Shown here piece by piece: positions 1 through 12,732 of a stretch of DNA of 64,000 nucleotides. The stretch comes from Hofstenia miamia. Its lineage: Eukaryota > Xenacoelomorpha > Acoela > Hofsteniidae. Where the stretch lies: assembly GCA_900660155.1 (NCBI GenBank), contig CABFPE010000030.1, forward strand, positions 166,805 to 230,804. The letters are read 5' to 3'. Position numbers and translations under genes: made by a program. The stretch's first letter is position 1. The number at the start of each line of letters is the position of its first letter. The notes under the pieces are model-generated. The model saw nothing but the letters and a program-made list of their open reading frames with translations, made no database searches and was not told the DNA's origin.

Positions 1-955
1 AGATTGATAGTGGGCATCTGCCCAAAGCTGATCTCCACATCCAGTTTCACCAGTCCATTGATGATCCACTTGGTTGAGTTCCACCTCTCAGCTCAGCAAT
101 ATAACATATGTGTACCCTATCCTAGCTCAGTGTATACTCAAGACAAGACACAATTCGACTTAGACTCTATTTTGTAAAAGTTTTTCATGAATTTGCAACT
201 GGACTTGTTACTACCTATGTAATTAATATTACATGTAGCCATTACCAAAATACATTGGCTTTAATAATTAGTTTAGTATCAAGCAGCTTCCTAACCTACA
301 TTTATTAATTGGTGCATGCTCAGTCACTTTATTGGTCACTTTATAGTCACTAATTTAGATCTGAAATAGTAATAATATATTACCTAGGTTTCATTCATCC
401 AACCATATTTCAAATTCATTTATTTTAATACATGTACTGAATGATCACTAGTCAACTAAATGAGAGAAAACCCCCTATACCTAACCTAAGTGCACTTTCA
501 TGGTTTGGCACAAAGACCCTAGAATCAATCTCAATGATGGATCCAGACCACTACTAAACACAACTTGTTTAGCTTGAAATCATAATAAATAATCAAACCA
601 TATTAACAGAACAAAATAAGAATTCTGGATAGAATTCTTTATCAATTGCTTACAAGGTTTTGAATCTATTTATAGCAAATTTGGAAAAGTACCTGTTGAT
701 TTCAAATTTGAACTTTCATCTGTCAATATGGTGGCTAAAAATATTGGAAATGATTTCACAACTTCATTCTGCCAAAAGTTTTATTATCAACAGCTACTAA
801 TCTCTTATAGTTGACACTTATTGTTGCTTGGTTGCATAATACAAATTAATCTAACTGATCTAATAATTTTATAATATTTCTAATCATAATTTGTCTTTGA
901 TCTTATTATCTTTTCAAATCAATGTTAGCAGCTTGATTAGTTTGGATGATGTTAC
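1..955 (-). mobile_element. LTR of family B, minus strand, cut by window edge
   Basis: Reverse-complement similarity to the family B LTRs at 10583-11736 and 13592-14740, followed across almost the whole stretch (for example the block around 425-480 matches the block near 11060-11110 read backwards). Its inner boundary ends in GGATGATGTTACA at 955, a diverged form of the B terminus. The following bases resume the family A LTR sequence, so this B LTR was inserted into the 5' LTR of element A. The outer end lies before the window. An old fossil with no coding capacity. Confidence 0.7.
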
Positions 956-1224
956 AATACTTGAGACACACAATTAGGACCATGGTAAGTAGGGATGACT
1001 TCAAAGATATGGCTTCAGTGTGATGCCATGTGAATTGGGCACTGCTGGAATCCTTTATGAAATGGAATCTCTGTATTTTTTTGGCAAAATCAGTGAACCA
1101 CCAATTTATGTTTCTTGTTGGAATGCAGGTCACTCTCTGCTAGGATAGAGTTTGCAACCTTTGATTTAAACTCTTGAGTTACCCAGTACTGCTAGAGTAG
1201 CCAGAGCTCCCCTGTGATTCTACA
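956..1224 (+). repeat. 5' LTR remnant of element A
   Basis: Matches the last roughly 270 bp of the 3' LTR (10100-10365) closely, ending in the same TGATTCTACA terminus. The upstream part has been displaced by the family B LTR at 1-955. Confidence 0.85.
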
Positions 1225-1243
1225 TGGTGACCCTGACGTGATT
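1225..1243 (+). promoter_or_regulatory. Primer binding site, tRNA-Trp type
   Basis: Directly abutting the LTR end, TGGTGACCCTGACGTGATT is the reverse complement of the 3' end of animal tRNA-Trp (...TCACGTCGGGGTCACCA) with one mismatch visible. This is where minus-strand DNA synthesis would have been primed in the ancestral element. Confidence 0.8.
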
Positions 1244-1748
1244 CTGGACAAATTAGTGTGCCAGTTAAACTCTCTACTCTATTCTGTTGAAGTGTGCAGG
1301 TGAATCAATTTCTGGAGATGAACTCTGATCATGAAGCTATACCAAAGTGGTCATCCAATTTTTGCCTGGTGATTGTGACATAGTGCTGAGCTGTTACTGT
1401 TTCTCTATCATATTTGGTTTTGTTCTTTCTCTTTGGTGTGAGCCAGCTGGGATAATTGTTTCCCCTGGCTGTGAATTGACTTCACTACCAACCAATGCAT
1501 AACTTTGCCTCTTATATTATTTTTACACTGCAGTTCTGTGCTATGAAGCTGTCACCAAGCTTTGAAGTTGTTTTTACTCATTTTGGTTGTTATTTTGTTG
1601 TTGTCTCATTCTTCTAGAATTTGGATTTAATACCATACCCTATGCTGTGCTGTTACCATTATTAGTTTTTGTTTCTCCAAACCCAGTTGGAATTTCTCTT
1701 GATTTGTTGGAATTGTTTTCTGAATTTTCTTACTGTTTTTCTTGCTAA

Positions 1749-3381
1749 ATGGAATTTAGTAGTTTATCTCATAATGGGACTCCCACTCAGGGTCTCCTCA
1801 GTGTGAGCACTAGCAGCCCAAATGTTGCTCCTCACACTTTTGGAATTAATTCAATTGCTTCTCCTTTGTTGTTTGACCCTTATTTCATTCTCCCACAGAC
1901 ACTGCCATCTCCTGAACCTCAAAACACCAAGATTGATCAACTCTGAGCTGCCCTTCCTGAACAAACCAGTCAACATATTGCTTGTGAGCAATGCCTAAAT
2001 TTGCTTCAACCTGAGATTCAAGAACAGGCTTGTGATGCTCAATTGAGAGAGAGATGTTTCATTGACTCAATCCATGCTTTGGAAATACAACTTCAAACTT
2101 TGGTGACTCCCCCACTTACATCCCCACTGAGGCAGAGTAGCCCACCTCATTCTTCACTCTCCCAGTGTAGATCTTCTGAGTATGTAACTTGTAGTGTTTT
2201 ACAAGACATGTTGGACATTTTCTCAGAATGCCTTTCAGAACAAATTTCCAAAATGATTTCTGCTTGCCTTCTGAGCAGCCCCATTGTTTCTACCTCTACA
2301 CAATTGAGGCCTCAATTCATTACCCCTGTTACTTCATTCACAGCTGGAGAGCCCACCTTTATGCAGTCAGATTTGACTCAAGTTTCCATGTTAACCACAG
2401 TTGCCACTCCAGTTTCATATGTGCCAAGTGTGACTGTTTTGCCTCCTACACCTGTAAACAATTGTGTTAACCACACTGTTGTAACTCTAATTACTCCACC
2501 CAGTCATGTGATCTTTCTACGTCCACTCTAAAGAGTGGCCCCATTTTACTCAATTGATCCTACCCACAACTGCTGTTGGGGCTGAAATCACTAACTTATT
2601 TAATCCTCATTCTATATTACCTAAATTCACTGGAAAGATTGACGAAATTTCACAATCTTTTGAAGAATGGTTTTTTCTCTTTGAGTTAACCATGCAGCAG
2701 TATAAGGCTACACAAGACGCTGCTGTTGCTCAATTCCCTACTTATCTTTAAGGCCTTGCATACAATCAGTACATGATGCTGGATTGGGATGTGAAGACTA
2801 ATTATCAACTTCTTATCAGTTACTTTGAGGACCATTACAAGGCCCCTCATATTAAACATCAATATAGAATGCTACTTTGCAATCTTTTGTTCAAAAAGAG
2901 TGATGACATTTCCATGTACATCACACAGGTGGAAAGGTTGTTTTGTTTAAGCAAGCTCACCCCCAAGTATTCAAAACATGATCTTTTCTCATATATTTGT
3001 CAAAGTTTTCTACCTAACATTCATAGCCACCTTGAACTCAAGTGTGATCCTGCAGACAATCTCAACCTAATTATTTGTAAAGCTATAAGCATCATATACA
3101 TGTTGCACAACACCATTCACATTGACAATGATACCAGAGATCTTAGAGTTGGTTCTTCTTTTCAGAAACCTCCTGCTTCTTTGAGCACTGTTGCTTCCAC
3201 TGTGAAAATAGAACTTGAACAGACTCATTGTTTTCCCTGTGGCCAGAAAAGGCACACAAAATCTCAGTGCCATGCTGTAATTTGTGTAGTTGCCAATGGT
3301 GAAGGCTTCATTATTGATGAACCTGGGAACAGAGAGTGTCCTCCTAAGTCACCTGTCAGCTCAGTTGATCAGTTAAACTAA
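1749..3381 (+). pseudogene. gag-like region of element A
   Basis: Fossil gag region. The first part is Ser/Thr/Pro-rich. From about 2554 a retrotransposon gag-like helical domain is seen (sequence around FEEWFFLFEL and the segment from 2773). A CCHC zinc knuckle (C-x2-C-x4-H-x4-C) lies near 3230-3275. It would have formed the capsid and nucleocapsid in the ancestral element. It is broken in several places. Confidence 0.75.
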
Positions 3382-3471
3382 TTTGAACACCACCTCCTAG
3401 AATATGTTTACATGACATTCTGGTAATTACTTTGCTGTTGAGCACTAACATTATCCCAGTAGATTGGATCT

Positions 3472-6400
3472 TTGGTAAATGTCACCATTGATACCAGGGC
3501 CTCAGCCTTGATCATTAGCAACTCTTGTTGCTCTAAGTTATGTCTGTCACAAAATGATTTACTTCCATCTACTTCATGTCTGTTGGATGCTTCTGGGAAT
3601 TCCCTTTCACTTAAAGGTCTCATACCAAACCTAGAGCTACACATTCAGCAGGAACTATTTGTTGTTGATTTAATTGTTATTGATACCTGCAACCAGCTGC
3701 TCCCATATTAAATAAATCTGGGAAATGATTTCCTTGAGCAGAATTCATGTATTATCAATTATGGCAATAACACAATTTCCATCAGAGAAAGCAAATGTTG
3801 GCAGGAGCTTACCACTATTCCAAAGCAGGACATCTCTTTAAGTTTTTCCAAATGTGTAATTGTTGAGCCTCATCATTGGCGACGTATCCCCATCACCACT
3901 GACTCTGCATACACTGGTGATGTTATGATTTCTGGATTTAAGGGAAAACACTTCTGTGGAGTTAACTTCTCCCTTGATCTCTGCCTTGTCGCAAAAGGAA
4001 GAACATGTGTTACTATTCTAAATAGTTCTGATTTTCTGGTTAAGATAGACCCTTCTTAACTGAAACATGTTGCAACTCTGGTTCATCTGGAATTCCAGGC
4101 CACCACCTGTTCATCAATATTAACTGCCATTTACATCTGGCAGAGTTGAGTGACAATGTTCAGATTCTCCTTGTTAATGAGCAGACTCATCCACATCTTA
4201 GATCTCAGGAGCATGAGTCACTTTCTCATCTGCTCTGGCAACATCATGAGGTTTTCAAATATGGTTCAATCAGCATTGGCCAGGCCATTGGCAAACAGCA
4301 TTCTGTAGTAACCAAGAATGATCATCCAATTTGCTTGCCCATTAGAAGAGTACTGGAAAACCTCCTCAAAGAGTATGAAAAGATCCTGAGCAATCTTATA
4401 GAAAGTGGCATTATTCAGGCGAGCAATAGCCCCTATGCAGCACCCACCATCTTTATTAAACAAGGTGACAAGTACCACCTTTTTGTGGACTTTAGAAAGC
4501 TCAATGATGTTACAGTAAAGGATGTGTACCCACTTCCATGTATCAAGGATTTCCTTTATGATGCTAGTTGATATAAGTTATTCAGCTGCCTCAGCCTGTG
4601 CAAAGCATACTGGCAGGTGCCCACTGATATTTTGAAGACTGCCTTCATAACTCTGTACTGCCTCTTCAAATGGAAGTACATGGCTTTCAGGCTCTGCAAT
4701 GCCCCTGCGTCATTTCAATGCTATTTCACCCATGTGCTCAGAAATGGCACTAATGTACTTGAGCCAGGCATAACCACCTATATGGACAATATTCTCATCA
4801 CTGGCAACAATGTCTCTGAGCATCTGGAAAGGCTTGGATGCACTCTTAATTTGATATACAAATCTGGTCCCTGAGTTAATGGAAATAAGTGTTCTTTGTT
4901 ACAACCATGTTTTACTTTTCTTGGAATAATCATTGAACCCAGTTGTATTTCCATCAAGAATGATATGAAAGTCCACCTCAATCAAATCAAAACTCCTTGT
5001 TCTTGTAAGGATGTGCAATGCCTTATGGGATTCTTGAATTATTATGGCGCATTCATCTCAGAGTTAGCTAATAAAACCAAGCATATCTCTAACTTGCTAT
5101 GGTGCAATGCTGAATTTAAATGGAGCTGGGCTGAGCAAGAAGAGCTCAATGCTGTTAAGAAAGAGCTTAGAAGAATTCCCAGCTTAAACACACTGGATTA
5201 TTCAAAGGAATTCCTTATTGATTGTGAAGCCAGTTCTGTTGCTATCAGTGGCATGCTCAGTCAGGTTATTGATGGGAAAGAGAGTCCCATCCAGTACTTC
5301 AGGCACAAGCTCTAAAACACTGAGCAAAACTATGGCGTGACCAAGTCAGAAATGCTTTAGTCTAAATTTCGTTTTTTTATTCTGGGCCATCAGTTTACTG
5401 TGTGTACTGATAACTCAGAACTGGCATGGCTGAAGAAATTCTCTGGGGACAAGTCCAACATTGTTGCCTGATGGATCAAGTATTTAAATGATTTTACATT
5501 CTCAATCAGATTATTGTACTGCTCTCCCTAGCTATGAGCATGATCTCTGGAAGCCACCCAGAGAGAAGACACCCTTTGGGTTTATTCCCTTCAGCAACTA
5601 CAAGTGTCTGCCTGAGATCAATGCACATCTCCATGGAAATGTGATCCTCACTATCTTAGTGAAAGAGGAGTTACTGAAGCAGAAATTGCACAGCACCAAT
5701 GCTAAGATAAGGTACTAAGTGAAATCATAGCTAAACTAAAGAACAATAATTACATCCTCAGCCCTGTTGCCAACAGATATTTTCAGTGCTGCAACTGGAA
5801 ACAGACTGATGCAGGCCTGCTTTACACATGGAGTCAACATAGTTAGTTGGCTGTCCCTGAGTACTTTCAAAGAGATCTGGTGTGAAAGATTCATGAGAAA
5901 GACCACTTAGGTATCATTCAAACAGAGCATACATTTAATGCAAGATATGTAATTATTGGTATTAGAGCCACAGTGCAAGATGTGATCAACAAATGCACCA
6001 CTTGTCTAATGCAAGGAGCTCGACATTTTCTGGAGCAGTGAGCCAAGCTTCATAGCATAGCCATGGAATGCACAAACAAAATTGTGCATATGGACATCAA
6101 AAAGCTCTCTCATGATGAGGAAGGGTACCAGTACCATCTCGTACCATTTTAAAAAGTAAGCTTGACTCATCCCCCTTGACAGCACTACTGCCAAGATTAT
6201 TGGAGAGAAAGTGGTCAAGCAATGGATCCTTAAGTTCGGGCCTATGGAGCCCCTAATTTCAGATTGTGGTCCTCAATTTGATAAAATCCTTATGGAGACC
6301 TTAATGAAAGAGCTTGAGATACTCCATGAGTTCACCACATATCACCCACAGTCAAACAGGGTCATGGAAAAACTTAACCAAACTGTTATCAAACTAATTT

Positions 6401-6646
6401 GAGTTGCTCTCACCCAAGCTGTGGGCAGTTAGTTTTGTATGTAACAACTTATCAGAAGAAACAAGAAATAAGCTACACTGGACATTTAACACCAAGAACC
6501 TTACTTGTGCAGTGGACATAATTCCTTTTGTTATTGATGCAGAGCATAGACCCCAAGTCAACACCATCATCTGCTATGACTCCAAAGTGCATGGAGGGCT
6601 TAAGCAACCCTACTGGTGTAGTACTGTCCACACAATGTTTGAATAG
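3472..6646 (+). pseudogene. pol-like region of element A (protease, RT, RNase H, integrase)
   Basis: An aspartic-protease-like segment with a DT motif lies near 3487. RT motifs follow: SPYAAPTIFIKQ and a FVDFRKLND-type motif near 4430-4510, then NAPASFQ and a YMDN box near 4700-4795. The RNase H-like part runs about 4900-5480, including the family's HLNQIKTP and FLNYYG blocks. Integrase core sequence is near 6210-6400, with SDCGPQFD and TYHPQSNR motifs. Motif order and wording are those of Ty3/gypsy pol. Broken in multiple places, fossil. Confidence 0.87.
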
Positions 6647-7734
6647 GATTTTAACTTAAGGCACCTGTGCCCACTGTTAAACAACAAGAGCACCATTAAG
6701 AAGTTTGAGTGTGTTAATATTGATTTTGACAATTTACTTATTACTTACTTTTTCTGAGTTGGTGAAGTCAATCAGCCCAAAGTGATGGAGAAGATTGAGA
6801 TAGTGTACCAAATAGCTAAGGTTGAGAACATCTGTTTAGTAATGTTTGTTAAGGAAGAATATCAGGATGAGATATGAGAGGAAGTTGTTAACCTTCATTT
6901 TAGGATGGAGAATTTCATGACTATACTCACTACTATCATCTGACAAGCATGTATCAGTCCAGCATCTTCTTGATAATCAAGTTAATCTACACAGACCTTC
7001 TTCTGTGCAAGAAAATACCAACCCATCATTTTGCAGTAGACACAAAGCTCATCATAGATGTGATAGTCCAGTCACAAACTCTCTAATTGAGCAGTGCTAA
7101 CTGGCCCAGTCTTGCTCTAGTCACAGACATGCATTTTAGTTTCAGATTTTCTCAAAATGCTGCAACCCTTGCCTAAATCAACAAAGTCTGGACGAATCTT
7201 AAGGCAGTTAGAAACCCTGAGTCTGCAGTCCCACTTTGCAGTACTTGAGATCTGTTGAGAGGCTCCTTATGGAGCTACAAATTGCCTATGCCTTGCAAGA
7301 CTGTCAAAATTTTGCTGAGCATCTGTTTTTTTGATAAATTCATGCCACCTATCAAGTCTTGTGGAGCTGTCTGGGTCCTATCCATTTTTCTGATGCAGGA
7401 TCCACACATTCAACTGCCTCTCAATCAAAATGCATGAGAACACCTTGCAAAGAAGTGCATGCTTGAGCTTGCTATTTGCCCCACTGTTTGGAAAATCAAG
7501 AATTGGCTTCTACACTCATGCTCACCACCATCATCACCTGGTAAAACCAAAAAGGCTATGAAGAGATTTGACAAGTTTTATGCCTGACTTATCAGTGTGA
7601 GTAGCCTGTTGGGATGCCTTCCACCTCAAATAATAGTCAATCACCTCAGTGTTACTTTTGCCAGCCTCAACATCTTTTCAGAAATCCTCTGCAAGTACAT
7701 CTGAAGAGCCACATCAGAAAGCAAATTCCCATCA

Positions 7735-9264
7735 TTGGAATTTGATCACATGCTGCTCTGCACTAGCTGTCTCATACACTGCAAACCTGGATCAATGCAT
7801 CAGTTTTTAGAATTGGTGGCCCATTATGATGTGCACACCAAAACAGAGATCTTGTTTAATTTGGAAGAAATGAACTATCCTGAGTACAGCTACAACAAGC
7901 TCTCAGAGACATGGAGACAAGCTGCCAAGAACAGTGAAATAGTTCCTATCACAGTTACTGAGCAAACAATGTGCTCACCTGAGCAATTTTATCACAAAGA
8001 GGAGTTTTTATCCTTGTCTGCAGTTGAGGTATCCCCTGGAACCAAAGCACTTATTGAGGCCATTAACCTTCAAAAATTTTCTGGAGTCACAAGCTCTCCC
8101 ATACCCACACCAGCCTGGTCAATCACTGAAGATGAGTGAATTTTAACCATAGAACATCACTCAGACGAGTTTGCCACAGAAACTCTCTATTGTCAACCAC
8201 ATTATTGAGCAGAACAGGGACATTGGCGTGTTAGGTCTAATGAAGTGGTGTTTAACAGAAATGTTTACTAAGGAGGAGCTGGTACTTCTACAATTGCCTG
8301 GGCAACAAATAGCCTTGGATGTAGAATGTACCATGTCCTGCCTTCACATCTCCAACTCTCAGGTTAATAAACTCTGCAAGCATGGACTCTGCAGCATGTT
8401 CTGGGACTCCATTAAAGATGCCATGCTGAGAAAAAATTCATGCTTGACAACATTGAAAGTCATGTGGACAAGCATAACTTATTGTGTATTCCTCCAGCCT
8501 GCATAATGACTCTGCTTATTTTAATATCATGGCACATTAAGAAGGGGTGAAGGAAGGTTTCTGCTCACCTTTCTGATTCTATCAATTATGTCTCCACAGT
8601 GGCAGAGATCAATATGTTGATGCAATCAAAGGAGTATAAAGTGACTCAAGACAACCTGCTTGAAGGCAGAAACCCAGAATGCACTTACCTTGATGGTAAA
8701 CTTACAATCAAAGATATTTTCCAAAAGCACCAACCAAACTCCACTCAGCTAACAAAGATCCATAACAAGATTGCAATGCTGGACCCCCATGTTCTCATTT
8801 TGTTTCAGGCATCTAGCAATTTAATGTGGATAAACAATATTGAAACTCTCACTCAATATTATGACATCACTAAACAAATCAAGATTATTACTATGCTATG
8901 AGCAGAGGTTACAGATCCAGAAGGAATGACTTTACAGCAGGTCAATGAATATTGCTCCCTATTCTTGCTATTCTTGGATCACACAATGCACATGGGATCA
9001 CATAGAGAGGTTTTTGTTCACTTCTATCCAAACACCTGGATCAGCCCAGAGGATGCCTATACTTCAGACATGAACTCTCTCATGACTCTCATGATAGTGC
9101 TCAAGAGCCTTAATCTTTATGAAAGGTTTTACAATATGTTTACACAAAGATTAAACAATCTAAGAAGAAATTGCCCTATCAGTTCCCAACTGCCAGAGAT
9201 CAAGTTTTTCTGCCTGAGAAGTGATGAAGTTACACTGAGGGAAGCACTTATGCAAATTACCTGA
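7735..9264 (+). pseudogene. Third coding region of element A, function unknown
   Basis: Between integrase and the polypurine tract lie about 2.7 kb with long open stretches of normal amino-acid composition. I see no signal peptide, fusion peptide or furin site of the kind expected of an envelope gene. A segment near 8230-8440 is loosely reminiscent of BEN domains, but this is a weak impression. The last part (about 8790-9150) is clearly homologous to 11740-12120 in the family B remnant, so both families carried it. Fossil and broken. Confidence 0.55.
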
Positions 9265-9386
9265 CAACCTAGATACTCAAAAGTTATGTCTTGGGGCAAC
9301 ATCATAGACACAGAAATGATTGAGGAGATGCAAAAGCTCCTGTCTGGTCCCACAGTCAAGCTCCTACCATAAATTTAACCAGCAAT

Positions 9387-9392
9387 GGGGGG
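9387..9392 (+). promoter_or_regulatory. Polypurine tract of element A
   Basis: A run of six G followed by CA immediately before the LTR start TGTAGAGTCA. The same arrangement recurs at 12306-12313 before the family B LTR. Confidence 0.7.
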
Positions 9393-9394
9393 CA

Positions 9395-10365
9395 TGTAGA
9401 GTCACTCAGGGCCTATTTTTCAATTTTATTATTTTGGCACTCTGAAAATAGTTTTGCATCTTTTTGACGTCCTGATTTCATGATTTGTTGCTACCTATCT
9501 GTATCAATTTCTTTTAAATTGACTATTTGTATTTTCAAGTGTAGTTATTTGATAGTGTTAGTATTTGTCCCCTTGATTCAAATTATGTGTGATTGCTTGT
9601 TTTTAACTTTGTGAGGGAAATTGTGTTTAGTAACTGTAAACAATATCCAGGTAAAAATTTACAGATTTTGTAATAAATATCTGAGTTTACTGTAGTGAAG
9701 TGCCCAATAAATTTAGCTTCCTTCAACTGAGTTTGATCTTTTTCATTTAATTATCTAGTAACCCCTTTTAGATTTCTCATCAAAGATTTGGTAATGATAA
9801 CTATTGCTTAAGATCTGGCAACAATTCAGGAGGAAACAGCACTGGGTCTGGGGTGAAAAATAGCTCCTTAACAGTGACAGCCTGAATCATGGTCAATTTA
9901 GGTTACAATTACATGTAGGGAATAACATCTTTTATTTGATCTGTTTGTACATGCACTTAATAATTAACACATTGCAAATATACTATGCTGCTGGTGAATG
10001 TGAATGCATGGTAATTATGTGCCTTTTGTTTATTATTTATTTACATGGGCTGAGATAAGAGAAATTTGAGATAAATTGTTTACTGAGCTAGAAATTAATA
10101 CTTGAGACACACAATTAGCACCTTGATGAGTAAGGATGGCTTCAAAGATATGGCTTCAGCATGATGCCATGTGAATTTGTCACTGCTGGAGTCCTTTATG
10201 GAATGGAATCTCTGTATTTGTTTGGCAATATCAGTGAACAACCAATGTATGTTTCTTGTTTGAATGCAGGTCACTCTCTGCTATGGTAGATTTTGCAACC
10301 TTCAATCTAAACTCTTGAGTTACCCAGTACTGCTAGAGTAGCCAGAGCTCCCCTGTGATTCTACA
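9395..10365 (+). repeat. 3' LTR of element A (971 bp)
   Basis: Begins TGTAGAGTCA and ends TGATTCTACA, near-perfect 10-bp inverted termini. Its 3' third matches 956-1224, and an inverted copy lies at 16620-17490. Confidence 0.87.
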
Positions 10366-10582
10366 CTATCACCAAAAACTCAACAGCAGATGGATAGAAT
10401 TAACATAGAGAAATGGGGAGCTACCAGCCTGGGAAGCACAATGGAGTGGATCAATACAGACAATTGAGAGTGAGTATATGTTGAGGGAGTGATAACTCCC
10501 TACCAACTATTCACACAAGGTAAACCCATTCATGAACAGCTCAAGGAACTGAGAAAAGAAATAGACAAAAGAACAACAAAAG

Positions 10583-11736
10583 TGTAGCATAATCAAAACA
10601 AAAATGCTGCTAAAGAAGTGAAGATCAAAGGATTAGTCAGTATTAAGATCTAATTATGATTTATTGATTAAAACAATTTAAGTTTATTTATCATCATTAT
10701 TTTTGTAAATGCAACTAAGAAATAAAATAGCAAATTAGTACTTGTCATCAAATAATTTGACTAAATAAAGGGGGGGAAATCACTTCCATTATTTTTAGCC
10801 ATTTTGGCAGATGAATTAAATTCAAATTTTGAACGACAGGTACTTTTTGAATTAGAGTATAAATAGAGCTGAAATTAATTTGGAAACTGTTGAAGTAAAT
10901 TCTTTGAAAATCTTATCTTTAGATTTCATTTGGTTTGCTTATCTATAAATCATGTCAAGCTAAATGGTAAATGCAGTAGTAGTGGCTTGGGCACATATCA
11001 GGAGTGACTCAAGGGTCCTTGATCCAAGCCATGAACCTGCATTTAAGTTAAGTGTACAAATAGGAGTTTTTCTCTGTTTAGCTGACTATTGATTCATTTC
11101 TTTGCATGTATTAAATAATTGATATCAGAGAAAAGGCTGGATAGCCTACCATAGGTTATATCTATATTATACTTTCAAACTAGGTGACCTATAAATAGAC
11201 TGATAATTAGACCAAGCATGTACTGTTATTTAAATGTAAGGTAAGAAGCTGCAAGTAATTATTTACTTTATCTAACTCTATTAATTAAAGCCAATAGTTT
11301 TTGGTAATAGCAGAAGTAATATTTATTAAGCAGCTAGTGACATTGCCAGGTTGTGAAGTATCACAACTACACACTACAAATTGAGTTTAAGTCAGTTACA
11401 AACATCATTGAGAGCTGCACTGAGTTAGGATAGGGAACACATAACTACTTCAATAAGCTGAGACTTGGAACTACTCAATCAATGATGGAGGCACATGTGG
11501 ATTGATTCAGAGATCAGAGTTGGCCAGAGGCCATAGCCAAATCACAGAGAAGAACTGTGACAGTAGTATACCTAAACAGTATTGAGTTACTTTAAGTTAA
11601 GAAAGGTTAACAATAGTGTATCTCATGTTGGAGTTAAATAGAAGTTAACATCAGTACATCCCTACCTGCATATAATGAGAAACAATAATTAAAAAAATCA
11701 TTTACTCTCTGTTAAAGCTTGGTAGCAGATGATACA
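10583..11736 (+). repeat. Family B LTR, long form (1154 bp)
   Basis: Begins TGTAGCATAATC and ends in a diverged GATGATACA. About 80-90 percent similar by eye to 13592-14740 over its whole length. Contains a TATAAATAG-like box near 10858. Confidence 0.8.
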
Positions 11737-12315
11737 AAAGTGGTAATGCTGTTCTTGGGAGTGAATGATGTAGTCTGGCTCAATCTGTGTGACAAGCAGT
11801 ATAGATACTACAACATCACAAAGTGGGTTGAAATAGTGACTATGATAAGATTGAATAAGAATTACCTAAATAAAATAACGGAGGAGGAAATGAGGAACAA
11901 CATAAGTTTCTTCTACAAGGATGTTGTGAATACCAGAAGCCTTCAGAAAATATTTACATTCTTTTATCAAAATACCATAATCTGCAAAGATCTAGCACAT
12001 ACAATCAGAGCAGATGTGCAGATGAGGCTGAGGATAGGGATAAAAGGAATCCACCAGTATCAAAAATATTACAACATATTTTCCAGAAAAATGAATAAAC
12101 TACACCAATATCAGAGAACATAAGAAAAACAAAATTTCTGTACTATCATAGTACAGTAACCACAGAAAGAGAAGCAACACTAAAAATGACAAAGCAGCCA
12201 GAATTCACATCAACAAGCTGGAGTGACCCAAAAGCAGAAATAGTAATAAGAAAAGCTGATGCATTAGTCCATAGAGAGAGAGCTGTGCTGAAAATAATGC
12301 AAGCTGAGGGGGGCA

Positions 12316-12732
12316 TGTAGCATAATCCAAGAATTAACACTGATAAAGAAGAACAAATGAGAGATTAGTCAGTCAAGGAAGATTATCATCAAATTATGAT
12401 TAAAATTAATATTAATTGTAAATCAAATTCAATTTATGCTTATCATCATTAATTTTGTAAAATGCAACTAAGAAACAACATTTACCAAATAGTACTTGTC
12501 AAAACAACTTGGCAAAACAAAGGGGGCAATATTGCTTACATTATTTTTCAGCCATCTTGGCAGACAATTCAAAATTCAAAATCAATAGGTACTTTTGGAT
12601 CTGGAACTATAAATAGAATGAAATCATTTGGAAAACTGTTGAAGTAAATTCTTTGAAAATCTTATCTTAACACAGAATTACATTCAAAAGGAATTAGTCA
12701 CTGTGAGTTAGAGCTTGGTAGTGGATGCTACA
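12316..12732 (+). repeat. Family B LTR, short form (417 bp)
   Basis: Begins TGTAGCATAATCC after a G-rich tract and ends GGATGCTACA. It matches the first about 350 bp and the last about 30 bp of the long form and lacks the roughly 740 bp between them. Confidence 0.75.

Larger units (their letters stand above)
956..10365 (+). mobile_element. Ty3/gypsy-like LTR retrotransposon (element A), old and broken
   Basis: Recognisable parts in order: 5' LTR remnant (956-1224), tRNA-Trp-type primer site (1225), gag-like region with a CCHC knuckle (to about 3381), aspartic protease, reverse transcriptase, RNase H and integrase (about 3472-6646), a long third coding region (about 7700-9360), a G-run polypurine tract (9387-9392) and the 3' LTR (9395-10365). 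The order RT, RNase H, integrase places it with Ty3/gypsy (Metaviridae-like) elements. It is broken throughout, with well over ten disruptions, and the LTRs differ clearly, so it is an old fossil copy. Confidence 0.88.
10366..12732 (+). mobile_element. Shortened family B LTR element with only third-region remnants inside
   Basis: Mosaic of a short internal piece (10366-10582, resembling element A near 7930-8060), a long B LTR (10583-11736), a second internal piece (11737-12315, resembling 8790-9150), a G-rich polypurine tract and a short B LTR (12316-12732). No gag or pol sequence is present. It is an internally reduced fossil relative of element A. Confidence 0.65.

Noticed and set aside
1749-12123. 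Separate host genes within the LTR region
   Set aside because: All longer ORFs there belong to the gag, pol or third regions of the fossil LTR elements.
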